Origin: Pseudomonas fontis
GTDB lineage: Bacteria; Pseudomonadota; Gammaproteobacteria; Pseudomonadales; Pseudomonadaceae
Direction of reading: 5' to 3'
Assembly (NCBI RefSeq): GCF_028656955.1
Contig: NZ_JAMDGY010000014.1
Location: 1 to 64,000 of the forward strand
DNA: 64,000 nt
The position numbers and the translations under genes are program-made. Of the stretch, positions 8,898-16,457 are shown one piece after another. How positions within the stretch are numbered: the first letter of the stretch is position 1; every line of letters begins with the position of its first letter. The notes below the pieces were generated by a model. The model had not been told where the DNA came from. It did no database searches and saw nothing but the letters and a program-made list of their open reading frames with translations.

Positions 8898-10313
8898 TTA
8901 GGACTGCGCCAGCGCAACCCCTTCAGCCTTCGGCGACAGCTTGAACACGTAATACAGCACGGTCAGCATCACCAGGAACGCCGGGCCGATGTACAGGGCC
9001 ACGCGGGTCTCCTCGAAGTACGCCATCAGGCCCACCACCAGGATCAGGAACGCCAGCGCCAGGTACGAGCTCAGCGGCCATAGCCACATGCGGTACTTCA
9101 AGGCAGCACGTTCGGCTTCGTTCAGGCCGGCACGGAATTTCAGCTGCGCCAGCAGGATCATCGCCCAGGTCCAGATCGCCCCGAAGGTGGCAATCGCGGT
9201 CACCCAGACAAACACCTTCTCAGGCACCAGGTAGTTGGCCAGCACGCCCAGCAGCAGCGCGCCAATCGACAACAGCAAGGCATTGCGCGGCACGCCGTTT
9301 TTCGAGGTGCGGGCAAATTGCGCCGGCGCCTGGCCGTTCTGCGCCAGGCTGTAGAGCATGCGCCCGGTACTGAAGATGCCGCCGTTGCACGACGACAACG
9401 CCGCGGTAATCACTACGAAGTTGATGATGCCCGCCGCCGTCTTGATACCCAGACGCTCGAAAGTCATCACGAACGGGCTGCCCTGGCTGCCGATTTCGTT
9501 CCATGGGTAGATCGACAGGATCACGAACAGTGCGCCGACATAGAACAGCAGGATGCGCCAGAACACCGAGCCGATGGCCTGTGGGATGGTCTTTTGCGGG
9601 TTGCGCGCTTCACCGGCGGTCAGGCCGATCATCTCGACGCCCAGGTAGGCGAACATCACCATCTGCAGCGACATCAGCACGCCAGTCACGCCGTTTGGCA
9701 TGAAGCCGCCATTGCTCCACAGGTTGGAGATCCCCAGGGCCACGCCGTCGTTGCCGAAGCCGAAGGCAATCACGCCGATACCGCCGAAGACCATGGCAAT
9801 GATGGTGACGATCTTGATCAGGGCGAACCAGAATTCGAACTCACCGAAGGCCTTGACCGCGATCAGGTTGATCGCGCCCATGCTGCCCAAGGCCGCCAGG
9901 GCCCAGATCCAGCGCGGTACTTCGGGGAACCAGATGCCCATGTAGATGGCCACCGCGGTGATTTCCGCGACGCAGGTCACCAGCCACAGGAACCAGTAGT
10001 TCCAGCCGGTCAAGAAGCCCGCCAATGGGCCAAGGTAGTCCTGGGCGTAGCGGCTGAAGGAGCCGGCGACCGGGTTGTGCACGGCCATTTCGCCAAGGGC
10101 GCGCATGATCACCAGGATCGCCAAGCCGCCAATGATGTACGACAGCATGATCGCCGGGCCGGCCATTTCGATGGCCTTGGCCGAACCGAGAAACAGGCCG
10201 ACACCGATACAGGCGCCTAGCGCCATCAGGCGAATATGACGTTCGCCAAGCTCTCGCTTGAGTGGGCCGCCTTGGGCGGTCTCACCATGAGAAGGGTGGT
10301 TGCCGACTGGCAT
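8898..10313 (-). CDS. Amino-acid permease, APC superfamily (ProY/CycA-like)
   Basis: The 471-residue cytoplasmic-membrane transporter has twelve predicted helices. Signature segments are ERHIRLMALGACIGVGLFLG near residue 26 and IIGGLAILVIMRALGEMAVH near 62, typical of the amino-acid transporter family. From memory its sequence resembles E. coli ProY, including SLQMVMFAYLGVEMIGLTAGEA in the middle. The true substrate cannot be read from sequence. It stands alone, with a long leader upstream. Confidence 0.9.
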   Translation of the reverse strand: MPVGNHPSHGETAQGGPLKRELGERHIRLMALGACIGVGLFLGSAKAIEMAGPAIMLSYIIGGLAILVIMRALGEMAVHNPVAGSFSRYAQDYLGPLAGFLTGWNYWFLWLVTCVAEITAVAIYMGIWFPEVPRWIWALAALGSMGAINLIAVKAFGEFEFWFALIKIVTIIAMVFGGIGVIAFGFGNDGVALGISNLWSNGGFMPNGVTGVLMSLQMVMFAYLGVEMIGLTAGEARNPQKTIPQAIGSVFWRILLFYVGALFVILSIYPWNEIGSQGSPFVMTFERLGIKTAAGIINFVVITAALSSCNGGIFSTGRMLYSLAQNGQAPAQFARTSKNGVPRNALLLSIGALLLGVLANYLVPEKVFVWVTAIATFGAIWTWAMILLAQLKFRAGLNEAERAALKYRMWLWPLSSYLALAFLILVVGLMAYFEETRVALYIGPAFLVMLTVLYYVFKLSPKAEGVALAQS

Positions 10314-10751
10314 AGAAATACAACCTCATTTTGTTATTGGATATAACCCATCGTGCAGGCAATGCATCGCCGATAAGCAACACAACGCCTCGCCGGCCCC
10401 CGCCTTGTGAGCGGGGCCCGCCTGCCTGGCAACCTGGCCTGGGCAGAGCGAAAGGGGCGAGCAGTATAGAAAGGCCACTACCGATCTTTTCACTATAAAA
10501 ACCACGATATTCAGCGAGAAGTCTCGGCAATAACCGCTATTACGGAGTGACATTCCCCGAACCACAGCGGATCCAGGAAATCGGGCGGCTAACATAGCAC
10601 CAAAACGGGGCATTTCCAGTCCCACTAAAGGCGCATGTGTCAGACATGGCATACGTATTAACGGCTGAATTCCTACAAATTTTTCACCATTGCCGACCAG
10701 CGTCTAAGCTTCAGGCAAGCGAGATGAACAATCGTAGCCGGGCTGAAAATT
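10314..10751. other. Divergent intergenic region
   Basis: The 438 bases lie between two divergently transcribed genes. A GC hairpin (10398-10403 with 10411-10416, 7-base loop) would lie in the permease leader. An AT-richer stretch at about 10460-10560 could hold promoters. No convincing gene or operator was found. Confidence 0.5.
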
Positions 10752-13700
10752 ATGGGCGCACAGTGGCAATCGGATCCAGGCATGACGCAAGCACCCTCTG
10801 TACAGCCGGATGACTCGCCTTCGCCCACACCGACTCGCCGCGTCAGTTGGTGGTGGCTGTTTTGGCTGGTATTGCTGATCTTTCTGCTGGCGTTGGGGGT
10901 TGCTGGCTACCGCGAAATGCAAAGCTCCAAGGTGCAATCGCGCGAGTTCAGCCAATTCGCTGCGACGCTCAGCTATTCCATGCACAAGGGCTCAACGGAC
11001 TCGATCATGTACCCGGGCGAAGGCCCGTTCGACATGCGCCTGGGCTACAGCGCCATTGGCGAGTTCCTGCCGCGCCTGCTCAAGCGCGACTATGTGGTGG
11101 TCGAACAGACACGCTTCTCCCCGGCCCTGATGAACTATGCCGAGCACGGTTTTTTCGTGCCCTATACCGAGAAGATCCAGGCCGGCCTGGCGATCACCGA
11201 TTGCAAGGGTGATGCGGTCTACCAGTACCACTACCCGCAGTATCTTTACCCCGACTTCGCCTCGATCCCACCGGTGATGGTGCACAGCCTGCTGTTCATC
11301 GAGAACCGCGACCTGCTCGACCCCAACGACCCTCGCGCCAACCCGGCCGTGGACTGGCCACGCTTCGCCATGGCGGCCTACAGCCAAGTGGCCAAGTACC
11401 TCGCCCTGCCCGGCCAGTCGGCTGGCGGCAGCACCCTGGCGACCCAATTGGAGAAGTACCGGCACTCGCCAGACGGCCTGACGGTCTCGGGTGGCGAAAA
11501 GATCCGCCAGATGATTTCCGCCAGCGTGCGAGCCTATCAGGATGGCCCGCAAACCCTCGACGCGCGCCAGCGCATCGTGCGTGACTACCTCAACAGCGTG
11601 CCGCTTTCAGCCGTACCCGGCCACGGCGAAGTACACGGCATGGCCGAAGGCTTGCGGGTCTGGTATGGCGCCGACTTTGCCAAGGTCAACCAGAGCCTGT
11701 CCTCGACCTCCAGCGACCCGGCCAGCCTCGCCGAACGTGGCTTGGCCTTGCGCCAGGTACTGTCGCTGATGATCGCCCAGCGCCGGCCTTCGCACTTTTT
11801 GTCCAAGGGGCGCAATGAACTGGCCGAGCTGACCGACAGCCATATCCGCCTGCTGGCCGCCAACAACATCATCGACCGATCGCTGACTGACGCCGCCTTG
11901 GCCAGCAAGGTGACTTTCCGCGACTGGGTGGCCCAGCCGACCATTGTGCCGATCGTCACCAACAAGGGCATCAGCGTGGCGCGCAGCCGCTTGTCGTCGA
12001 TGCTCAACCGACCACTGTATGACCTCGACCGCCTCGACCTGTCGGCCACCAGTACCCTGCAATCAGAGCTGCAAACCCAGGTCAGCCAGTACCTGCGAAA
12101 CCTTGCCGACCCTGAGTTCGCGCAGAAGATGGGGCTGATGGGCGAACGCCTGCTGACCCCGACCAGCACCACCCAGGTGCGCTACAGCTTCACCCTGCTG
12201 GAACGCACCTCGGACGGCTCGCGCGTGCGCGTGCAAACCGACAGCACCGACCAGCCGTTCGACATCAACGAGGGCAGCAAGCTGGAACTGGGCTCGACCG
12301 CAAAACTTCGGGTGTTGACCAGCTACCTGCAGATCGTTGCCGAACTGCATGACCGCTATGCCGGCAAACCCGTAGCCGACCTGAAGAAAGTGGAAGTCGC
12401 CGAGACTGACTTCATCACCCGCTGGGCCCTGGATTACCTGATGCAGAACAAGGACCAGAACGTTACCGACATGCTCGATGCGGCGCTCAACCGCAAGTAT
12501 TCGGCCAGCCCGGGCGAAGCCTTCTTCACCGGTGGCGGCCTGCATGTGTTCAACAACTTCCGCAAGGAAGACAACGGGCGCATCCCGACCCTGAAAGACG
12601 CCCTGCGCGAATCGATCAACCTGCCGTTCATTCGCCTGATGCGCGACCTGGTGCGCTACAGCACCTACCAGGCGCCGGGCAACAGCGGCCCGCTGCTCAA
12701 GGATGATGCCGAGCCGCGTCGCCAGGAATACCTGGCCCGCTTCGCCGACCGCGAAGGCACCGACTTCATGCGTCGGTTCTGGAAAAAGTACCAGCGCAAA
12801 ACTTCCCAGGAGCGCCTGGACACCTTCCTCGACAGCCTGCGCGTCACGCCGATTCGCCTGGCCGCCGTGCACCGTTACCTGTTCCCCGAATCCGACCAGG
12901 CCACCTTCAATTCCTTTGTACGCGCCCACCTGAAAAAGGACGTGCAGGTCAACGGCAAGCTGCCGACCAACAAGCAGGATGCGGTCACCGAGGCACGCCT
13001 CTCCGACTGGTACCTGGCCTACGGGCCGGGCAAATACGACCTGCCTGACCAGGGCTATATCGCCCGCGTGCACCCGCTGGACCTGTGGCTGCTCGGCTAC
13101 CTGCTGAAAAACCCCAGTGCGACCTTCCAGGACGCCGTCGCGGCCAGCCATTTCGAGCGCCAGGAGGTTTACAGCTGGCTGTTCAAGAGCCGGCACAAAG
13201 GCGCGCGTGACAGCCGCATCCGCACCATGGTCGAGATCGAGGCGTTCCTCGATATCCATCAGCGCTGGAAGCAGGTGGGCTATCCGTTCGATCACCTGGT
13301 GCCGTCGTTGGCAACCGCCATCGGCAGCTCCGGCGACCGCCCGGCAGCCTTGGCCGAGCTGGTCGGGATCATCCAGAACGATGGCATTCGCCTGCCGGTG
13401 TTGCGTATCGACACCCTGCATTTCGCCGCCAACACCCCCTATGAAGTGCGCCTGGCCGGCGACCCGGATCGCGGCGTGCGGGTGCTCCCGGTGGAAGTCG
13501 CGCGGGCCTTGCGCGGGGCCATGTCACAAGTGGTCGATGCCGGTACTGCGCGGCGGGTATCGGGCAGCTTCAAGACGGTCGACGGTACCCCGCTGGTCAT
13601 GGGCGGCAAGACCGGCACGGGGGACAACCGCATCGAAAGCTTCGGCGCCGGGGGCCGGCTGATCGGCTCTCGCTCGCTGAACCGCACCGCGACCTTCGTG

Positions 13701-13910
13701 TTCTACCTGGGCGACAACCACTTCGGCACGCTCACCGCCTTTGTTCCGGGGCGCGCCGCCGAAGCGTTCAAATTCACCTCGGCGCTGCCGGTACAGGTGC
13801 TCAAGGGCATGGCGCCGATCCTCATGCCGTACCTGGAACCGGGCCAGAACACCCTGTGCGCCCCGCCCGTAACAGCTGAAAGCAAGGCCTCGGTGGCCAG
13901 CGTGCACTGA
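10752..13910 (+). CDS. Large penicillin-binding-protein-like transglycosylase
   Basis: The 1052-residue protein has a single N-terminal membrane anchor (about residues 30-50). A GT51 glycosyltransferase domain follows, with the first glutamate in FIENRDLLD (E184) and a variant GGSTLATQLEK motif near 225. The C-terminal penicillin-binding fold keeps the SxxK motif (STAK, S515) and KTG (K953). Class A PBPs polymerise and cross-link peptidoglycan in the periplasm. This one is longer than the usual 750-850 residues and its GT51 motifs are changed, so activity is uncertain. An alternative ATG at 10782 has a GGA at a usable distance. It is a single gene followed by a hairpin. Confidence 0.8.
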   Translation: MGAQWQSDPGMTQAPSVQPDDSPSPTPTRRVSWWWLFWLVLLIFLLALGVAGYREMQSSKVQSREFSQFAATLSYSMHKGSTDSIMYPGEGPFDMRLGYSAIGEFLPRLLKRDYVVVEQTRFSPALMNYAEHGFFVPYTEKIQAGLAITDCKGDAVYQYHYPQYLYPDFASIPPVMVHSLLFIENRDLLDPNDPRANPAVDWPRFAMAAYSQVAKYLALPGQSAGGSTLATQLEKYRHSPDGLTVSGGEKIRQMISASVRAYQDGPQTLDARQRIVRDYLNSVPLSAVPGHGEVHGMAEGLRVWYGADFAKVNQSLSSTSSDPASLAERGLALRQVLSLMIAQRRPSHFLSKGRNELAELTDSHIRLLAANNIIDRSLTDAALASKVTFRDWVAQPTIVPIVTNKGISVARSRLSSMLNRPLYDLDRLDLSATSTLQSELQTQVSQYLRNLADPEFAQKMGLMGERLLTPTSTTQVRYSFTLLERTSDGSRVRVQTDSTDQPFDINEGSKLELGSTAKLRVLTSYLQIVAELHDRYAGKPVADLKKVEVAETDFITRWALDYLMQNKDQNVTDMLDAALNRKYSASPGEAFFTGGGLHVFNNFRKEDNGRIPTLKDALRESINLPFIRLMRDLVRYSTYQAPGNSGPLLKDDAEPRRQEYLARFADREGTDFMRRFWKKYQRKTSQERLDTFLDSLRVTPIRLAAVHRYLFPESDQATFNSFVRAHLKKDVQVNGKLPTNKQDAVTEARLSDWYLAYGPGKYDLPDQGYIARVHPLDLWLLGYLLKNPSATFQDAVAASHFERQEVYSWLFKSRHKGARDSRIRTMVEIEAFLDIHQRWKQVGYPFDHLVPSLATAIGSSGDRPAALAELVGIIQNDGIRLPVLRIDTLHFAANTPYEVRLAGDPDRGVRVLPVEVARALRGAMSQVVDAGTARRVSGSFKTVDGTPLVMGGKTGTGDNRIESFGAGGRLIGSRSLNRTATFVFYLGDNHFGTLTAFVPGRAAEAFKFTSALPVQVLKGMAPILMPYLEPGQNTLCAPPVTAESKASVASVH

Positions 13911-13940
13911 AGATCGACCTGCCCTTTTCGTCTCCTGAAA

Positions 13941-13970
13941 GGTATCGACGCGTACCGCGCGTCTGATACC
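13941..13970 (+). terminator. Stem-loop after the PBP-like gene
   Basis: A 12-bp stem with one bulge (13941-13952 with 13958-13970) lies 30 bases after the stop codon. No strong T-run follows, so it is a possible terminator only. Confidence 0.5.
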
Positions 13971-13982
13971 GGCTTGCTTTGC

Positions 13983-14017
13983 GATATATCTTAAGTAATA
14001 TCTAGAGATATATCTTA
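13983..14017 (+). promoter_or_regulatory. Probable PadR/YqjI-type operator
   Basis: Two copies of 'gatatatctta' (13983-13993 and 14007-14017) flank a perfect palindrome 'atatctagagatat' (13998-14011), just upstream of the PadR gene. From memory E. coli YqjI binds similar ATATCT/AGATAT repeats in the yqjH-yqjI region. Autoregulation of the regulator and its co-transcribed reductase is inferred. Confidence 0.7.
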
Positions 14018-14036
14018 CGCAGACAGGAGACATTTC

Positions 14037-14609
14037 ATGCGTGATCACCACCACCCTCATCGCGAGCCTGGCGAGCGTCATGACGGTTTCGACCGTCCGC
14101 ACGGCCGTGAGCGCGGCGACCGCGGCCCCCGCGTGTTCGCCCCCGGCGACCTCAAGTTGCTGTTGCTGTCGATGCTCGCCGAGCAGCCGTGCCACGGCTA
14201 CGACCTGATCCGCCAGATCGAAGGCCTGTTCAACGGCGGCTACAGCCCCAGCCCCGGGGTGATCTACCCGACGCTGAACTTCCTCGAAGAAAGCGAGCTG
14301 ATCATTGGCGAAACCCAGGGCAGCAAGCGCCTCTACAACATCACCCCGGCCGGCCGCACCTCCCTTGCCGAGCAGTCCATCGCCCTTGACGGCGTGCGCA
14401 TGCGCATCGAAGTCAGCAAGCGCTCGCTGCGCGTCAACGACCGTCCGCAAGAAATCCACGAAGCCGTGCACAACTTGCGCCACGCCTTGCAGATGCATGC
14501 CGGCCGCTGGAACCCGGAAGAGATCGAGCGGGTACGCACCCTGCTCAACGACACCGCCAAAGCCATCGTTGCCGGCCCGGCAACCGCCCCTCAGGAGAAA
14601 CCCGAATGA
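14037..14609 (+). CDS. yqjI: PadR-family regulator, YqjI-like, His-rich N-terminus
   Basis: The 190-residue transcription factor has a His-rich leader (MRDHHHPHREPGERHD) and then a PadR winged helix from about residue 37 (FAPGDLKLLLLSMLAE, HGYDLIRQIEGLFNG, SPSPGVIYPTLNFLEE). E. coli YqjI has the same layout, uses its metal-binding N-terminus to sense nickel and represses yqjH. This leader has histidines but lacks the cysteines of the E. coli protein. The next gene is the YqjH homologue and overlaps by 4 bases (ATGA). 'caggaga' gives a strong ribosome binding site, and the operator lies immediately upstream. Confidence 0.85.
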   Translation: MRDHHHPHREPGERHDGFDRPHGRERGDRGPRVFAPGDLKLLLLSMLAEQPCHGYDLIRQIEGLFNGGYSPSPGVIYPTLNFLEESELIIGETQGSKRLYNITPAGRTSLAEQSIALDGVRMRIEVSKRSLRVNDRPQEIHEAVHNLRHALQMHAGRWNPEEIERVRTLLNDTAKAIVAGPATAPQEKPE

Positions 14610-15373
14610 GTGTTAGCGAAAACCTCGGTATCCATCGCGTCAACCACGAGATCAAACGTCGCCGCCTGGATGTACTGCGTGTCGTCGAGCTGACCCCGCG
14701 CATGCGTCGCATCACCCTGGGCGGGCCGGAACTGGCCGGCTTCGTCAGTGTGGGCACCGACGATCACGTCAAATTGATGTTCGCCTGCACGCCAGAAGAA
14801 CAAGCGGCACTGGACGACCCACTGGCCAACGAAGGCGTGCGCCCGACCATGCGTGAATACACGCCACGGCGCATCGACCTGGCAGCTGGCGAGTTGGACC
14901 TGGACTTCGTCCTGCACGGCGATGGCCCTGCCTCTACATGGGCGGCCCAGGCGGCACCCGGCCAGACATTGGTGGTTGCTGGCCCGCGTGCCTCGATGGT
15001 GGTCCCGGATATCTTCGACAGTTACCTGCTGGTCGGCGATGAAACCGCGATTCCGGCTATAGCCCGTCGCCTGGAAGAACTGCCGGCGGGTCGCCACGTG
15101 CTGGTGGTGGTTCAGATCGAAGACGCTGCCGAGCAGCAGCCGCTGCCGAGCCAGGCAGAGGTCGAAGTGATCTGGGTTCAGCGTCGTCAACAAGATCTGC
15201 TGGCCGTGCTCAAGGGGCTGACCTTGCCTGCCGGCTCGCTGTACGGCTGGGTTGCCCTGGAAAGATCCCTGACCCGTCAGGCAAAGGCCCTGCTGCTGGA
15301 AGAGAAAGGCCTGAAGGATGATGCACTCAAGGCCGCCGCCTACTGGCGCCTGGACTCAAGCGACGACGACTGA
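14606..15373 (+). CDS. yqjH: Siderophore-interacting protein (ferric-siderophore reductase), YqjH-like
   Basis: This cytoplasmic flavoprotein of 255 residues has an FAD-binding beta barrel (REYTPRRID at about 83-91) and a C-terminal NAD(P)H-binding half of the SIP/ViuB type. Such proteins release iron by reducing ferric siderophores. Co-transcription with the PadR regulator through a 4-base overlap matches the yqjI/yqjH partnership and predicts metal-dependent control. The length is typical. Confidence 0.87.
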   Translation: MSVSENLGIHRVNHEIKRRRLDVLRVVELTPRMRRITLGGPELAGFVSVGTDDHVKLMFACTPEEQAALDDPLANEGVRPTMREYTPRRIDLAAGELDLDFVLHGDGPASTWAAQAAPGQTLVVAGPRASMVVPDIFDSYLLVGDETAIPAIARRLEELPAGRHVLVVVQIEDAAEQQPLPSQAEVEVIWVQRRQQDLLAVLKGLTLPAGSLYGWVALERSLTRQAKALLLEEKGLKDDALKAAAYWRLDSSDDD

Positions 15374-15381
15374 CGCTGGCC

Positions 15382-16032
15382 TCAGGGCTGTGCGCTGGCA
15401 CGTGCCAGGCGCCTGCCCTGCCATCGGTCGAGGGCGATCAGCAGCAGCCCGATCATGATGAAGCCGGCGAGAATCGCCAAAGCGTTCAGTACGACCTGGG
15501 CATAGCCCAAGGCAACCACATCGACAAAGGGATAGGGATAGAAGCTGATCCCGTGCCCGCGCAGCAACGTGTAGATGAAGTACGCCAGCGGATACAGCAG
15601 CCAGAGCAGCAAGTGCTTCAGGCGCAAGCTGCCCTTCGCCACCTCCCACCACCAATACAGCACGAACAGCAGCGGCATGACGTCGTGCAGCAGTTCGTCG
15701 GCCAGCCACTGCCAGCCTTGTGGTGTCCATAAATGGCGCAGCAGCAGGCTGTAGGCCAAACCGACCAGCACAATGCTTGTGGTGATACCGGCGCTGATCA
15801 CCGGGCTCAGGAAGAAACGTCGCGCCGCGCAATCACGACCGAACGCTGCATAAGTCAGCACTGTCGCCGCGAGCATGTTGCTCAGCACGGTGAAGTAACT
15901 GAAGAAATTCACCAGCCCGCCCAGCAAGCTGGCCTGGTCCTGCCAGCGTGCCAGCAACACCAGGTACATCTGGATGCTCAGCGCGGCCCAGCCCAGGCCG
16001 GCCGCCGCGCCAATCCAGAAGCGTCGCGACAC
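15382..16032 (-). CDS. Pr6Pr family membrane protein
   Basis: The 216-residue protein has about six transmembrane helices. Features include SYFTVLSNMLAATVL near residue 46, and a central HDVMPLLFVLYWWW segment followed by YPLAYFIYTLLRG, which are characteristic of the Pr6Pr family. The biochemical role of the family is not known. The gene starts 4 bases after the stop of the VF530 gene, so the two are probably one operon. It ends 8 bases from the convergent yqjH stop. Confidence 0.8.
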   Translation of the reverse strand: MSRRFWIGAAAGLGWAALSIQMYLVLLARWQDQASLLGGLVNFFSYFTVLSNMLAATVLTYAAFGRDCAARRFFLSPVISAGITTSIVLVGLAYSLLLRHLWTPQGWQWLADELLHDVMPLLFVLYWWWEVAKGSLRLKHLLLWLLYPLAYFIYTLLRGHGISFYPYPFVDVVALGYAQVVLNALAILAGFIMIGLLLIALDRWQGRRLARASAQP

Positions 16033-16036
16033 GGCG

Positions 16037-16258
16037 TTAGCGTCCGCGCTGCAGTTTCACGTACAGGTACTCGACCTTTTCCCGCGCCCACGGCGTCTTG
16101 CGCAGGAAGGTCAGGCTCGACTTGATGCTCGGGTCGCTCTTGAAGCAGCGGATATCGATGCGCTGCGCCAGGCCTTCCCATTGGTAGTGCGCCACCAGCG
16201 CAGTGAGGATCTGTTCCAGCGTCACGCCATGCAGTGGATTGTTGTTCCCGGCAGTCAT
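16037..16258 (-). CDS. VF530 family small DNA-binding protein
   Basis: The 73-residue protein has the VF530 (DUF2132) signature: [17 protein letters not shown], then [21 protein letters not shown] structure is known for the Vibrio homologue and the family is annotated as DNA-binding, but its role is unclear. The ATG at 16258 ([11 protein letters not shown]) is preferred over the upstream in-frame start because the family begins here and 'ggag' precedes it by 8 bases. Confidence 0.85.
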   Translation of the reverse strand: MTAGNNNPLHGVTLEQILTALVAHYQWEGLAQRIDIRCFKSDPSIKSSLTFLRKTPWAREKVEYLYVKLQRGR

Positions 16259-16412
16259 GCCTGTGCTCCAGCCAACCAAAGGTGCGCACCTTAGCCGAGG
16301 CACGGCGGCGCGTCTGCACCTGAACGTTACTTTCCTGTTTCAACGACGCTTTGTTCGCAGTCTAGTCGCCGCGAAGGCTCTAGCCAGCGCTTTGGGATTT
16401 AATGTTTTTTGT

Positions 16413-16433
16413 TAATGTTATACTATAACGAAA
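16413..16433. promoter_or_regulatory. Zur box upstream of the TonB receptor
   Basis: A perfect palindrome GTTATA-C-TATAAC at 16417-16429, with AT-rich flanks, matches the Zur consensus known from gamma-proteobacteria. It lies 28 bases before the receptor start codon, overlapping or just after the probable promoter. Zinc-dependent repression is expected. Confidence 0.85.
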
Positions 16434-16457
16434 ACGATAACTGCCAAGGACTTCACC

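Noticed and set aside
10326..10652. A 108-codon frame between the permease and PBP-like genes
   Set aside because: No ribosome binding site, no recognisable protein, and it overlaps the permease leader hairpin.
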